Below, piece after piece: positions 21,796 through 34,120 of a stretch of DNA of 64,000 nucleotides; within the stretch, counting starts at the first letter, position 1; the number at the start of each line of letters is the position of its first letter. The position numbers were made by a program, and so were the translations under genes. This stretch comes from Codonopsis lanceolata (taxonomy: Eukaryota; Streptophyta; Magnoliopsida; Asterales; Campanulaceae): positions 25,621,817-25,685,816 of the forward strand of contig CM028377.1 in assembly GCA_013146195.2 (NCBI GenBank). Reading direction: 5' to 3'. Under the pieces are notes generated by a model. That model searched no databases. It worked only from the letters and a program-made list of their open reading frames with translations, and was not told the DNA's origin.

Positions 21796-23582
21796 ATTGA
21801 TTTGAGGTAGGGGTTATTGACTACATTTGGTCTGGGTGGAGGCTTTTCAATAACCTTATCATCTATAAGGTCCTGGATAGCATTTTTGAGAGTATAGCAT
21901 TTATCGGTGAGGTGACCACTGCAGCGATGGTATTCACAGTACTGGGCATGGTTCCAAGTCCTGGGCAGGGGGTTTGGTGGCTTATAATTCTCCAAAGGCT
22001 TTAACACTCCTTGTGCCACTAGCCCCTGCAAGATCACAGACTGAGGAGCTTGCAGTTCATCATAATGTCGGTTCCCCCTATTCTGATTTCTGAAATTTCT
22101 GGCAGGGCCATCATTTGCTCCCACTGTATTGACAGACTTGTCTGACCCATAGTACCATGGAACAGAACTATAATTTTGGGTAGAAAATGGGGCTGAGGCA
22201 TTTCCTACCATATTGACGGCTGGTGTGGTGCGGCTGTCTTTCCTTTAGAGTAACGGAAAGAACTAGGAGGCGTATTGGCTTTTAGTTGCCCAGTCCGTAT
22301 ATCTTCATCAATACGGGCTCCTATCTCCACTATTTCTTTAAAATTGGTGTAGGGGAGATACCGCATATGTTCCAGGTAAATGGGCTGGAGGTTTTTAATG
22401 AACATTCTGCATGACTCAGCCGGATCAGTGCATCAAAGTGCAGGCCAACTTTCTTTTCCACACTGCAAACTTCGAGGTTTCTTTTCCCTTTGGGTGCACG
22501 ACTCGAGGTCCCTTTATTTTCGGGATTGGTGTTGTCTTTGTACCTTTCAAGGAACCCTTGACTATCGGTCCCAAGTATTCATGGTCTTGCTATCGGACAA
22601 CATTAGCCATTGTTTGGCCCCTATTAGGGTGAGGTGAAAATTGGAAGCCATAGCCTCAAAGCTAGCTCCCTTGCATGCCGGTGGAATAAGATTTCAAGTG
22701 GGATATAGGGCATCGGTCCCATCAAATTTTTCTATGTCGGGCATTTTGAATTTTGAGGGTAGTATTGCTGAAGGTTGCAATGCTAGTGCCCGCGTAGAAA
22801 ATTCCCCTTTGTTGAGAAGTTTAAGCATCATGGTCTTCATATTTTCCATGTCGGCCTCCATTTTGGTGGCTGGGGGAGTTGGCTTTTGGTATATACTGGC
22901 TGGACTAGGGAAGACTGGGTTAATTTTTGGCTGAGGTATCTGGTAAGGGTTTTGGGGGATATGGATATTGGGTTGGTGGATTTTGGGGTATATGGATTAC
23001 GGGTTGGTGGATTTTGGGTAATGGATTTTGGGTTTTGGTGGATTTTGGGTAATATAGGGATTCTGGGTTGGTGGGTTATTGACGGTTTCGGCTGGGCGAC
23101 CAGGATCATTGAAAGGTAAGTATGTAGTAACTTGGCCTAGTGGGTTATAGCTTTTTGGGTCCATATGTGGGCTATTTTGAAGTGGGTTAATCATGGGAAA
23201 AGGGAGGTCATTCGGGCTCTGGGGAATACTGGCGCTTGGGAGAGGATATGGTGGATAGGATGGGTAAGGAATGATATTTGGGTAGTAGGGACTCGGTGGG
23301 GGATTTGGGTTCGGGGTAGTGGCAATATTTGGTGGGTTAGTGTTTGGCTGGGGAGTTGGGTTTGGAGGCACATGAAATGTTGATGCTTCCTGGAGGACTG
23401 TAGGGGAAGAGTTTACCTCACCATTGGATTTTAAACTTTGCACCAGACTAGCCATTTGGCTTATCATACAATCAGTCGCTGCACCCAACTTTTGGTCTAA
23501 CCATTCCTGCATTGCCGGAGTCGGAGCGTACCACGAGCCCCCGAATGCGTACCCATAGCGCATGCTCACTTTCTGCTGCCAT
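21796..23582 (-). pseudogene. Element A gag (broken)
   Basis: The capsid-like polyprotein starts at the ATG at 23582 (MAAESEHALW). A proline- and asparagine-rich region follows (22997-23569). The capsid-type core is near 22205-22640 (IYLEHMRYLPYTNFKEIVEI), and a zinc-knuckle-like CEYHRCSGHLTDKC (CX2HX4HX4C) is at about 21870-21930. Frame changes near 23550, 23000 and 22210 break it. It is followed by protease, the usual order. Confidence 0.8.
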
Positions 23583-24676
23583 CTTGCTCGAATCTATTTC
23601 TTGTCGATCGGATCGATACCCTCGATCGATTTCGCACTTATTTCACGTATCAACCGGCCAGTACTATCTCTGCCTTTCCAAATTCGGGCCAGGTTTCTGA
23701 GGAAAATGGGTTTGGAGGTATCAGAAGGCTGGCTGAAGACTTTCTGGGCTTGGAGTACAGCATGCCTTTATTAGTATTTTTTATTATTATTCATTTCCCC
23801 TACAATTGACCGGATAAGCACCCGCTTTATTTTGACAGTCTCAGGACTTTTCCTGGAATAGTGGATTCTTTCTCCAGAGTATAGGACCAACGTATTCCAC
23901 CTGCCTTTCGACTCCCCAAGATCGAACTGATCCCAGGCGAAGGGCCTATACTCTTTCCAGGATCCACCATTTGAAATGGTCTAGGTCGAGCATCAGAGAA
24001 TAATAAATCAGTCCATGCGTATTTATTATTTATTATTTTATTTTTTTATGCGCGCTTTATTTTTTTATCATCATTTTTTTTTGACTTGCGCACATGTTTT
24101 TTTACTACATATATATATTTTCCCTTTTTTTTTACTTCTTTTTTTTTTTTGACAGGAGCTGACCCACAATTCAAAGATGCAAAAACCGGTCGGTCTTTGA
24201 AGTGTCATGAGAATCTATATGCATTCTAGCGTTGGCTTATGCAGGGGGTAGGCTGGCCATGATGTAGGGTAACAGTTCGGAATATACCTATATGCGTGCA
24301 CGTGTGTGCAGTATCTAAAAAGCAGTAAAATCTTTATTCATTTATATGTATATATAAACAGAAAAATATAACAAATATGGCATATCTTGCTGTTGCGTGT
24401 GGATTTTTTTGGCTTTTTAGCTTGAGCGTAAGCAAGCAAGCACATCACATTAAGAAATAGAAAGAAAAGTGGGGAATCTATCTATCCCTCTTAATTACAA
24501 ATATTATCCTATGTCCCCAAAATAAAATGGCGGAATGAATGCAAATATGTACAAATTGAGCAAAGTAATAAAAAGGAATAATAAACAGAAAGAAATAATA
24601 AAACAGAGCCGAAAGTAAAACAATATTAAAAATAAAGCCCCAACCCTTTTATTATGCTGCCCGGAATTTATTTTTA

Positions 24677-24721
<45 letters not shown>

Positions 24722-24989
24722 AAAACTTTTCTTTTTCGAAATTTTTTTTTTTTATTTTTATTTTTAAAAAAAGAAAAAAAAATATTTTTAAATATACTTG
24801 TAACAGTTATCGGAACGAAACTGCTGCAAGTTGGAGGATCATATCCACAAATATAGACACGGATGTATAGGAACGCAATATTTAAATGCATAAATTAATA
24901 TAACAAGCATACTTTAGCCAGAAACAAATAAAAACAAAAAAGTTTTATTTTATGAGTCTAGCCCTCCATTTTATTTAAAATAAAACAAC
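23583..24989 (-). other. Untranslated leader of element A
   Basis: Between the primer site and gag; no ORF. Parts match the leader of element B (33070-34100), for example the block ending GAAAGGCAGGTGGAATACG on the minus strand and the GATCGGT segment. A (TA)n microsatellite lies at 24679-24719. Confidence 0.7.
24679..24719. repeat. (TA)n microsatellite
   Basis: About 20 perfect TA units inside the leader of element A. Confidence 0.95.
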
Positions 24990-25007
24990 TCCCCAGCGGA
25001 GTCGCCA
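24990..25007 (-). other. Primer binding site of element A
   Basis: TGGCGACTCCGCTGGGGA on the minus strand, one base after the CA end of the 5' LTR. The same site with one change is at 34102-34119 in element B. I cannot assign the tRNA with certainty. Confidence 0.7.
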
Positions 25008-25089
25008 CTGTGGGTTCCCAGGACTTGCGCCCGCGCCCTTGGATAGGGGTGCGCGTACATGTGGATGTGGGACACCACTGCTCTCGTTC

Positions 25090-25530
25090 CACCCTCCTTT
25101 TTTTAGGGGAAGACGAAATCAAAAGTGCGAGAGGAATGCTGTCTAAGATAGCATGTTGGAATGCGCCTCGGTTGCCTTTAGTGGATTTTTGATCTAATAT
25201 GGGAACTTTTGGGTTTCCCGCATCAAGTTATCCCTTGTTTAGGGGATACCAGGATATAGGAATGCATCACCCTTTCATTCCTATTTTCCCTTTTTTAGGG
25301 GAAAACGGAAAAGTGCGAAAAAGGATGTTGCGACACCCCCACTATGGATTTTATAAAAATAGTCTTATGGCCTATTTCGGATCACTATGGGTGTTTTGGG
25401 TTTCCCACATCAAATTATCCATTGTTTAGGGGATAACAGGATATGGGAATACATCACCCTTCCATTCTCATTCTCCCTTTTTTAGGGGAAAACGGAAAAG
25501 TGCAAGAAAGAAGTGTTGCGAGGCCCCACT
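25090..25530 (-). repeat. Three direct repeats of about 190 bp in the element A LTR
   Basis: Shared blocks TTTTGGGTTTCCC.CATCAA, GTTTAGGGGATA.CAGGATA and TTTTTTAGGGGAAAACGGAA recur with periods 192 and 187. The first copy is the most diverged. Absent from the LTR at 34121-35465. Confidence 0.85.
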
Positions 25531-26449
25531 GGATCCAAAATTTTTTAGAGTCGCCATCTTTATTTTAAGGCAAAATAAAGCAAAACCAAAAAAAAAAAAA
25601 AACCAAAGATTGAAAACGGGTTCGGAGGCTAAGTTACGAGTTGGGAAGGTGCTAGGCACCCAACTCGCCCTTTCGGTCTCAAAAGTGGTTTTTGGCTAAA
25701 GTATGCTTATTGTTATATTTATTTAGCAAATAAATAAAGCATTTAAAAATAGGAAAATAAAAGCAAATACATCCGTGGCTACATTATTTACAGACTTGCA
25801 GCCATTTCCTTACAATAATTACAAATATATTTAAAAATATTTGGCCATTATAACGGCTCTTTTACATAATATTTCCTAACTAAATCCGGGCAGCACAACG
25901 GCTTATATTTGCTACATTGTGCCGGATCTAAAGAATAACTTTATAAAAAAATAGCGCCCTTAAAGGCTATTACCTTTTAGAGCACGGTGTGTTCGCTCTG
26001 TCATTAAGGGAGAGGGAGTCTTTTTTTGCTGTTGTGGTGTTGTTGTTGTTGTGATTTGGGCAGAGTGACTGCTTATTTCGGATGGTTTTGGCTCGTTTAC
26101 TCGGGCAGAATGACGGTTTATTTTGGATGGTTTTGGCCTTTTTGGTTTGGTGGAATAATGGCTTATTTTGTGTGTTTTTCAGCCTATTACTCGGGCAGGG
26201 TAACGACTTACTTTATGGATTTGGGGCCGGGGAAGTGGGGTGGATACCTAACTAAAAGGCTAGGGATCACTTTTAACCGGTGGGTTTTTGTTTTGGCGGA
26301 GTTTGGACGGGGTTTCTAGGCTTTGGTGGGCTGGACACTCCCTATCTCACTTCTCTCGCTACTCTCGGCGTTATAAGAACGCAGAGGATTTTCCTTTAGC
26401 GTTTCTTCACGATTTTTTTTCTCTTCTCCGAAGTGAGCCCCAGCACTCC

Positions 26450-26457
26450 TATTTATA
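26450..26457 (-). promoter_or_regulatory. TATA box of the element A 5' LTR
   Basis: TATAAATA on the minus strand, about 350 bases inside the LTR and followed by GGAGTGCTGGGGCTCAC. Conserved in three LTRs. Transcription would run toward gag. Confidence 0.72.
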
Positions 26458-26807
26458 GCTGGACGAAGGGACTGATCGGGAATTAAAAATTCCCTCAGCG
26501 CGCATCAAGTCGTTGTACATCGGCCTTCGTCACTTGCACAATGTGTTAACTTTCAGGGGGACTGTAGCTGGGATGGTGCGGAATACACCTTGGCATGGCG
26601 CAGCGCCAATCCATCCTTTTGGCCGCGCTATGGCCCTATTCCAACTTCATTTTTGGCACTTTCACCCCTCGCATTTTACTGTTTTGCGCATCCTGCTTTG
26701 CCTTTCGCATTTTCGACTCATGTAACTTGACATTTGTTAAGTTTAAGCATTTCTTGATATCACATGTCAGAGTCACATATCAGGGGTACGAAATTGAGGT
26801 GTCTACA

Positions 26808-27319
26808 GCCACAGCATCTACCACAATATCAATGTTGGGTAGAGGGAAGTCATCTTTGGGCGATGCTTTGTTGAGGTCGCAGAAGTCTACATAGATCCGA
26901 ACCTTTCCATTAGGTTTCGGTACGGTCACTATGTTTGATAGCCAAATTGGGTACTCAACTACCCGGATAAACTTGACGTGTAGATGTTTCATGATTTCTT
27001 CCTTCACTTTTAGTGACCATTGTGGTTTGATTCTGCGTAGTTTCTGCTTGACTGGCCTAACATCGGGGTATGTCGGAATTCGGTGCTCTACAATTGCTGG
27101 ATCCAACCCAGGTATGTCTTTGTAAGATCATTCGAAGACATTTATAAACTCTCTGAGTAGATTGATCAATGCTGCCCTTTCTGACCCTTGTAGATAACTA
27201 CCAATTCTGGCCTCTTTGATCTTACTATTCAGCCTCAGGTTGAAAACGGACAAGTTTTCTTCTGACGCTGCTGATCGGTATTTTTCTCGATGCTTGACTA
27301 ACTTACTGAGCTCGAGTAG
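26808..27319 (-). pseudogene. Element B RT N-terminal fragment
   Basis: The RT fingers region, with NIVTVPKPNGKVRIYVDF and LNKASPKDDFPLPNIDIVVD. It is cut on the left by insertion of element A and on the right by the solo LTR. It is nearer in sequence to G1 than to A. Confidence 0.85.
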
Positions 27320-27324
27320 GTAAC

Positions 27325-29232
27325 TGTAACACCCGAGGTTTTAATAAGTTTAATTATCACATAATTATCGATTTTGGTGCATGTTCTAATTGGCTGGACA
27401 ATACTTTATTGACTTTTTTCGTAATTACATGGTACTAAATAATACAAATATTAATATTATAATAAATTTAACTAGGTTACGTTGACTATTTTATAGTATT
27501 AAAATGTTATGTTGACCGAAATGCTATAATCGTAATAACCGAATTATTAATATTTGGGAATTAATTTTACATTTATTGGTATGTTTGACTAGTCAATGTT
27601 TTGTTTTGTTTTAAAATAATACATTAGTTTACTAACAAATGCATTATGTTAATATAATAGTATTATATATTATATTATTATATCATTCCTTAGTCTAACG
27701 TTGGAAACTTTAGTTAATAAGAAAACCTTTCATACCAATTTCATTCTTTGTGTCGTGATTGACTCAGCCGCAATTTCAGACTCCACATCTCATGCCATTT
27801 TGTATTTAGTATTAAATGTAAGTTGCTAGCCTAGTCTTCCTTCTTCATTCGGTCAGTGAGGTTGAGAGATACAGAGTGTAAGGTTGAGAGGTATAGAGGA
27901 CGTGAGAACGAGCGATATACAGAGGGTCGTTATATAATTTTCAATTAAAGCTTAATTCTTAAATCCAACACGGGGAAAGCTTATGATAGCTTGTGGGTTA
28001 CTTTAAAGCTATTTTGGCGTAATTTAATCGGGAGAATTTCTACCTTTTTGGTAAGGAACTACTTGCTTATGTATGTTCATTGTTGCACGGTCAATAGTCT
28101 ATATATTGCGGTCAATATTCGATATACGTGGAATTGATTCGTTACTTGTGGTTAATTTGTGATTAATTGGTTATATTGTTGGTTATTTGATAATAATCTG
28201 TGCGTTGAATACGTTTACAAATTGTGATTGTGACTGAGCTGGGATAAATAAGCTTATGTGCAATACGTGAATTATCTTTGTTAAATGGTTGACGAGTTTA
28301 CTTTATAACTCGTCATATTTGTTACAGTGTTGAATAGTCAATAAAGGAATAATCTTTGTGAGCAATACTTGGAACACCTGGTGGTGTTTGTTATGTGACA
28401 ATAATCTTTTAGGGAAGTGTAGGGCGACCCCGGACTTGACATGGGGCAAAGGGCAATGTGAGTCAAGTGTGGAGCTCTATGTGACCCAACCCTTCGATAA
28501 TGGCCATAGCGGAGGTAATACTCTTTAGTGGCACGACTGCTGAGGTTGTAGGTACTTGGCCTTGTGTCGACTTGGTACCCGGGTTGTTAATAATCTAATA
28601 CTCTTGAAAGTGATCGAATGATGAGAACTACAACAACAATGGGTTATAAGGTCAGAAGTGGATGATTGGATATGTATCTCAATCTTATATCCTTAATTGT
28701 GTATTTCTTATATCTATGTGAGAGTTTGTTGATTAAATGTTAAATAACATGTTATAAACTCTCTATATGAACTGTCAGCATGGCACGTTTAATTGATATG
28801 TTGCACCCATTCATAGCATGCATAAGTATAGTGGAACCTTATTGAGTTAAATCTCATTGTTTTTTTATTTGTTTTCCTTAGATCACAGCCAGGCGAGGAA
28901 GTGATCGTGAGTTGTTCAAGAGTGCCGGAGAGTACTATTTTGGTTAGTTGTGGGTCTTGTCGACCTACCTTTGTATAGAACTCTTAGATGTTATTTATAC
29001 CATCTTTTGGTGGAAGATTGGATGTCTTCCTATTGTATATACTTTGGTTGGAGTTTGTATAACTATGGATAGTAATTCCTTTTAGTTTGTTGTATATAGT
29101 AGCACAGCTTGATTGCTGATGCTCTTCTCGTTGTTGTTGGTTTCTCTGTTTACAGGTGGTTTAGTGTTAATAGCAAACCCATCATGCCCGATTTTAGACT
29201 CCAATTTGGGGGTTTGATTTTGGGGCGTGACA
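27325..29232. mobile_element. Solo LTR (1.9 kb) with 5-bp target duplication
   Basis: Starts TGTAACACCC, ends GGGGCGTGACA, and is flanked by GTAAC at 27320-27324 and 29233-29237. Removing it restores the gypsy linker seen in element A (CTCGAGTAGGTAAC followed by CTTTATC). The ends are typical of plant Ty3/gypsy chromovirus (Tekay/Del-like) LTRs. No coding sequence, so it is a solo LTR or a very small LTR element. Its orientation is not certain. A truncated copy at the same host position lies at 1958-2266. Confidence 0.88.
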
Positions 29233-29237
29233 GTAAC

Positions 29238-31195
29238 CTTTATCTTTCGGGTCCATTTCGTTAAACAACTCATTATTTATGTTAATTAATTCGTCTTTTA
29301 ATGTAGGTGCAACCAAGGAATACACGAAGACATCAAGATTTTCATTATTAATTTCAAGCTTTACAAGGTTGATTACATTATTGAGGTCCTAGGGTTTGAG
29401 GTCCTCAATTTCAGGGAGCGGGCCGGTAGATGACCAGTCCATAAGGCTAAAGGGAATAGGGGGAATGGTATATCCGAAACAGTCCACCAAGTCTGTTGTT
29501 GTCAGGAGCCGGCTAGCCGTAGTATACCAATTTTGCAGGTGGTTACCAGCAATGGACTCAAATTCCGCCAGAAGTTTTTCATAACTAGTCCTTCCGTCAA
29601 TCATACCCAGGAAACTATCTCCCGTAAAGTCATCAACAAACAATGCCAGGGCATAGTCATCATGGTCTATAGTCCAGGTGTTTTCAACTATTACAACTTT
29701 ATATGCAGTTCTGCGGGGCTCCAGGGTAACATGTTTCATTTCATTGGTGGCGAGACTGACGTTTTCGAAGATTTCCCAACCAGGGCGTCTTTTCCCATTT
29801 TGATCTATCCAGGGTTCTGGGAACATGAGATAGGCATATGTTTCTCCTTTCCTTACAAAGTATCCATTTAGAGTTTTTCTATATGGCTGCAGAGGAGGAT
29901 CTCTGTAAGGACGCTTTTCACGTTCTGTCTTACTCTTTTCAAGTTTTTGTCCTATGACCGCAGCTAGTTCGGCTGGCGTAGGTATGTATCCTAGACCAAA
30001 TGGAGGAATACATTCCTTAAATTCATCCTGGACCAGATTGATAAGCCCCTGCTGATTTCTGCCAAGACCCAGACCAAGCATGTAATTCATTTTTTTGGAG
30101 CATGTTTAGTGGGACCATATCTCCGAAGACTTTGGTTTTCTTTCCAATAATGTCAGTCTCTAGCCCATATTCAATGACGTTGACTCTGGCTTGAGGGATG
30201 ACTTTGAAACCACTAAGGAAGATATCAGTGTCATCATGCTCTATTTCGAGGATTGTGATACCCCCATTTTCTTTGTTTTCCACGATCTTATCGACAAATA
30301 TGATCGCTATATGGTCATCGTGGATAAACTTGACACGTTGATGTAGCGAAGAGGCTACCCCTTTCACCCCATAGATCGAAGGACGTCCCAGTAATAAACT
30401 GAAATTAGCGGGTATGTCTAGAACTTGGAATTCAACTGGCATAATTAGCGACCCAATGGTCATCATCAGAGTTACCACCCTTAGGACACATCGACTAGTG
30501 TTGTCATATGCCATTAGTGTCTGCGATGAAAGAGTCAATTCTGATATCTTTGTCCCCAGTTTGGCTAGTGTGCTAGTGGGACATACATTCAGAGATGAGC
30601 ATTTGTCTATCAGGACTCGAGGAACCCTTTTTTCCATGACCCCTACAGTGATGTGAAGAGCATCGATGTGGTTGGTACCTTCTCTTGGCAAATCTAGATC
30701 GTTGAACATAATCACATTCCCAAAGTGTATGTTTCTGATCATTTGGGTTAGCTCATTTGGAGAGGTTTCAATGGGGATGACTACCTGGCTTAGGGATTTG
30801 GTCAGTGTGTCTCGATGATTTTTGGAAGCACATAGCAAGCCCCATATGGATATGTTTGCTTGGGTTTTCTTCATCTGAGCTAACATGGTATCTTCCGTAC
30901 TTTTAGCCCCAGTGTCTATTTCTTTGTCTTTGCTAGAGTGGTCACCACTTTCTTGGTTTGAGTGATATGCCCGACCAGATCTGGTAAGATGACTGGCATC
31001 CCCACCGATCCAAGTGGTTTTCTCAGTGCTACTAATAGTTTGACCGCTCAAAATAGTGTCCCAAGAGAGCATGTTGCAGCTAAGCTATTTTTCTGGTAGA
31101 GAGAGAGAGAGAGGAACAACGATATATGGTAACCGTTTTTCATTCCTTTCAAACTTGGGTACACAGTTTTCTTCATTGACCTCAATCATGTTGAT
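29238..31195 (-). pseudogene. Element B linker, G-patch and protease
   Basis: 30023-31072 is a long open stretch with the protease; the active-site box reads VLIDKCSSLNVCP, with DKC where A has DNG. It also has FSLLLGRPSIYGVKG. 29389-30090 starts with the G-patch MNYMLGLGLGRNQQGL and continues with PPFGLGYIPTPAELAAVI and GWEIFENVSLATNEMKHVTL. A one-base shift separates the two frames near 30070-30090. It is better preserved than the same region of A. Confidence 0.83.
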
Positions 31196-32928
31196 TTGAG
31201 GTAAAGGGTTATTTATTACATTGGGCCTAGGGTGAGGCTTTTCGATGACTTTATCATCTATCAGATCTTGGATTGCATTTTTTAGCGTGTAGCACTTGTC
31301 GGTGGAGTGACCACTATAGCGATGGTACTCACAATACTGAGCATGGTTTCCATGAGTTAGGCAGAGGATTCGGTGGCCTGTAGTTTTCTAATGGTTTTAG
31401 CATTCCTTGTGCTATCAGCCCTTGCAATATCAATGATTGAGGAGCTTGCAATTCATCGTAATGCCTATTTCCTCTGTTTGGCCCTTTGAAGATTCTGTTT
31501 GGACTATTATTCCCACCAACTATATTGATGGATCTATCTGCTCCATAGGACCATGGTACAATGTCGTAACTCTAGGTAGGGAAACTGGTTGGTGGCATAG
31601 TAGGCATGTTTCCCATCATGGGACAGCTGACCCTAATGCAATTGTCTTCACTTTTGAGTAGTGGAATGAGCTAGGAGGCATACTCGACTTTTAAATGTCC
31701 AGTGCGTATATCTTCGTCGATACGGATCCCTATTTCCACTATTTCATTGAAGTTACCATAAGAGATATCACATATGCTCCAGATAAATTGGTTGGAGATT
31801 TTTTTATGAACATTCTGGCTAATTCAGACGGATCAGGCCTGTCCAATGTCTGAGCTATCTTTCTTTTCCACCTGGCTGCAAAGTCTCCACAGGTTTCCTT
31901 TTCCCTTTAGGTGCATGCCTCAAGTTCCCTTTTATTTTCAGAACGGTATTGTCTTTGTACCTCTTTTGGAACTCCTTAGCTATTTGGTCCCAAGTACACA
32001 TTGTACTCTTATCTACTAGCATTAGTCATTGCTTAGCTACCGCTATCAAGGTGAGATGGAAATTGGAGGCCATAGCTTCAAAATTAGACCCTCTTGACTG
32101 CATGCCGGTAGAATAAGATTTTAGGTGAGAAATAGGGCATCCAGTCCCATCGAATTTTTCTATGTCGGGCATTTTAAATTTTGAGGGTAGCATAGCTAAA
32201 GGTTGTAGTGTTAATGCCCGTGTAGAAAATTCTTCTTTGTTAAAGACTTTGAGCATCATTCCTTTTAGGTTCTCCATATCTGCCTCTATTTTTGTAAGAG
32301 GTGGTGTTGGGCTTTGGTATATATTTAAGGGATTGGGAGCAGCTGGGTTCATTCCTTGCTGAGGTATTTGGTAAGGATTTTGAGGAGGTGGGTTATTTGT
32401 GGTTTCAGCCTGATGACAGGATCATTGAAAAGTAGATAGGTCGTTACTTGTCCTGGTTGGGTATAGCTTCTAGGTCCATATGTGGGCTATTTTGGAATGG
32501 ATTGATGATAGGAAATGGAAGGCCATTTTGACTTTGGGGTATAGTGGTGTTTGGAAAAGGATATGATGGATTTGGTGAGAAAGAGTTAAAATTTGGGTAG
32601 TGGGAAATTGGTGATTGGTTGAGTTTTGGAAGCTTGGAGAGGTATTTTCTGTTGGGTTGGAAAAGTTTATTCCTCGAAGGAGGGAACTATCAGGAGGAGG
32701 TATTCGGCTCTTGATTCGATGAGAGAAGGTAGTGAAAGTTTCTGCTAAACTTTCCAAAAGATCGCCAACTACTTGGTTTGTCACTCTTCCTACATGGGCA
32801 TCCAATTCCCCCTTTCAGCCAGTTCTAGAATTCAGGGTGTGGGCATACCCAGGAGCTTCTATTTCTGGTCCTAGAGCATTATGTTCATTGCTGGTCCCTG
32901 CAACAGTCTGTTTGTTTTTGGCGGCCAT
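31196..32928 (-). pseudogene. Element B gag (broken)
   Basis: The start is ATG at 32928 (MAAKNKQTVAGTSNEHNALG). A TGA lies about 40 codons in. The Pro-rich middle is at 32470-32805 and the capsid-type core at 32026-32352 (LAMLPSKFKMPDIEKFDGTG). The zinc-knuckle region is near 31290-31340. Several frame changes. Confidence 0.78.
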
Positions 32929-34101
32929 TCTGCCTAAATCTGTATTCTCTGAACTGATTCTGATTCTTTCTGATCTGACTTATATGCATGTATCCCATAT
33001 CAAACAACCGGTGCTATCTCTTCCTTTCCAAATTCGGGTTAGGTTTTTGAGGATAAGGGGTTGAAGGTATTAGAAGGGAAGGTTCCATGCTTTTTGGTTC
33101 TGAGTACAGTGTGCCTTCATTATTTTATTATTATTCATTTTTCCTAAAATTGATCGGACAAGCACCTGCTTTGTTTTGACAGTCTCGGGACTCTTCCTGG
33201 AATAATGGATTTTTTCTCCAGAGTATAGAATCTTCGTATTCCACCTGCCTTTCGACTTCCCAAGATTGGACTGATCTCAGGCGAAGAGTCTATACTCTTT
33301 CTGGGATCCATCATTCGAATGGTCTAGGACAAATACCATACAAATTATTGGTCATCCCCTGTGCATATATATATTTATTCATTTATATATATTTTTGCAA
33401 TATGGATTGGCCAATAATTTAGAGATATAAAAACCGATCGGTCCATGAAGTGTCCTAGAAATCTATATGCTTTTAACGTTGGTTGATGCAGGGGGTAGGC
33501 TGGCTTTGGTGGAAGGGTAGCTATTCGGAATATTTCTATGTGTGTGCACGTGTGTGAGTTATCTAAAAAGCAATAAAGTCTTTTTTCAGATATAAAGCAG
33601 TAAATGGCCCGTTTTTCTGTTCATTTGTTAATTTTTTTGGCTAATTAGTTTGAATCCTCGAAAGGACGGCGCGGGCGAGCGAGCGTGACGACCATTCAGA
33701 TTAATAAATAGAAAGAAAAGCGGGGAAGCTATCTGTTCATATTAATTATATTTGGTCTTAATCCCCAAAATAAAATGACAGAATAAAATAATATTTACAT
33801 ATTTTACCAGAAATAATAAATAAAGCAGAGTAAAATAAAGTAAAGCGATAATATGCCTCCGCCTCCTTTCTTGTTATCCTGCCCGAAATTATATATATAT
33901 ATTTTATTTGCAACGATACCTAGAATGGAGCTGCTGCAAGATTTCATGGTTATATGTACAAATATATATACAGATATATAAAAATGTAATATTTAAACAG
34001 TTAAATAAATATAAGCATATTAAGCTAAAAACAAAAGAAAAACTTGTTTTTTAAAATGAGTCTAGCCCTCTGCTTTTATTTTATTTAAAATAAAAACAAC
34101 G
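32929..34101 (-). other. Untranslated leader of element B
   Basis: No ORF. Homologous to the leader of element A in blocks (33070-33330, 33430-33560 and 34050-34100). Confidence 0.7.
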
Positions 34102-34119
34102 TCCCCAGCAGAGTCGCCA
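34102..34119 (-). other. Primer binding site of element B
   Basis: TGGCGACTCTGCTGGGGA on the minus strand, one base from the LTR end; differs from the A site at one position. Confidence 0.7.
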
Positions 34120-34120
34120 C

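Larger units (their letters stand above)
25009..26807 (-). repeat. 5' LTR of element A
   Basis: On the minus strand it starts TGTAGACACC at 26807 and ends CCCACA at 25009, 1.8 kb. TATA box at 26450-26457. Downstream of the TATA box are about four 45-bp repeats (26056-26215), then three direct repeats of about 190 bp (TAGGGGAA..ACG marks at 25104, 25296 and 25483) that make it about 450 bp longer than the LTR of B. It is directly followed by GCCACAGC of the element B RT, so element A inserted there. Confidence 0.88.

Noticed and set aside
22886..23383. Tryptophan/glycine-rich plus-strand ORFs
   Set aside because: Antisense shadow of the proline-rich part of gag on the minus strand.
1..27640. 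Idea that G1 and element B are two halves of one element split by element A
   Set aside because: Both contain the same RT N-terminal segment and the start of the same solo LTR, so they overlap and must be separate copies or an assembly duplicate.
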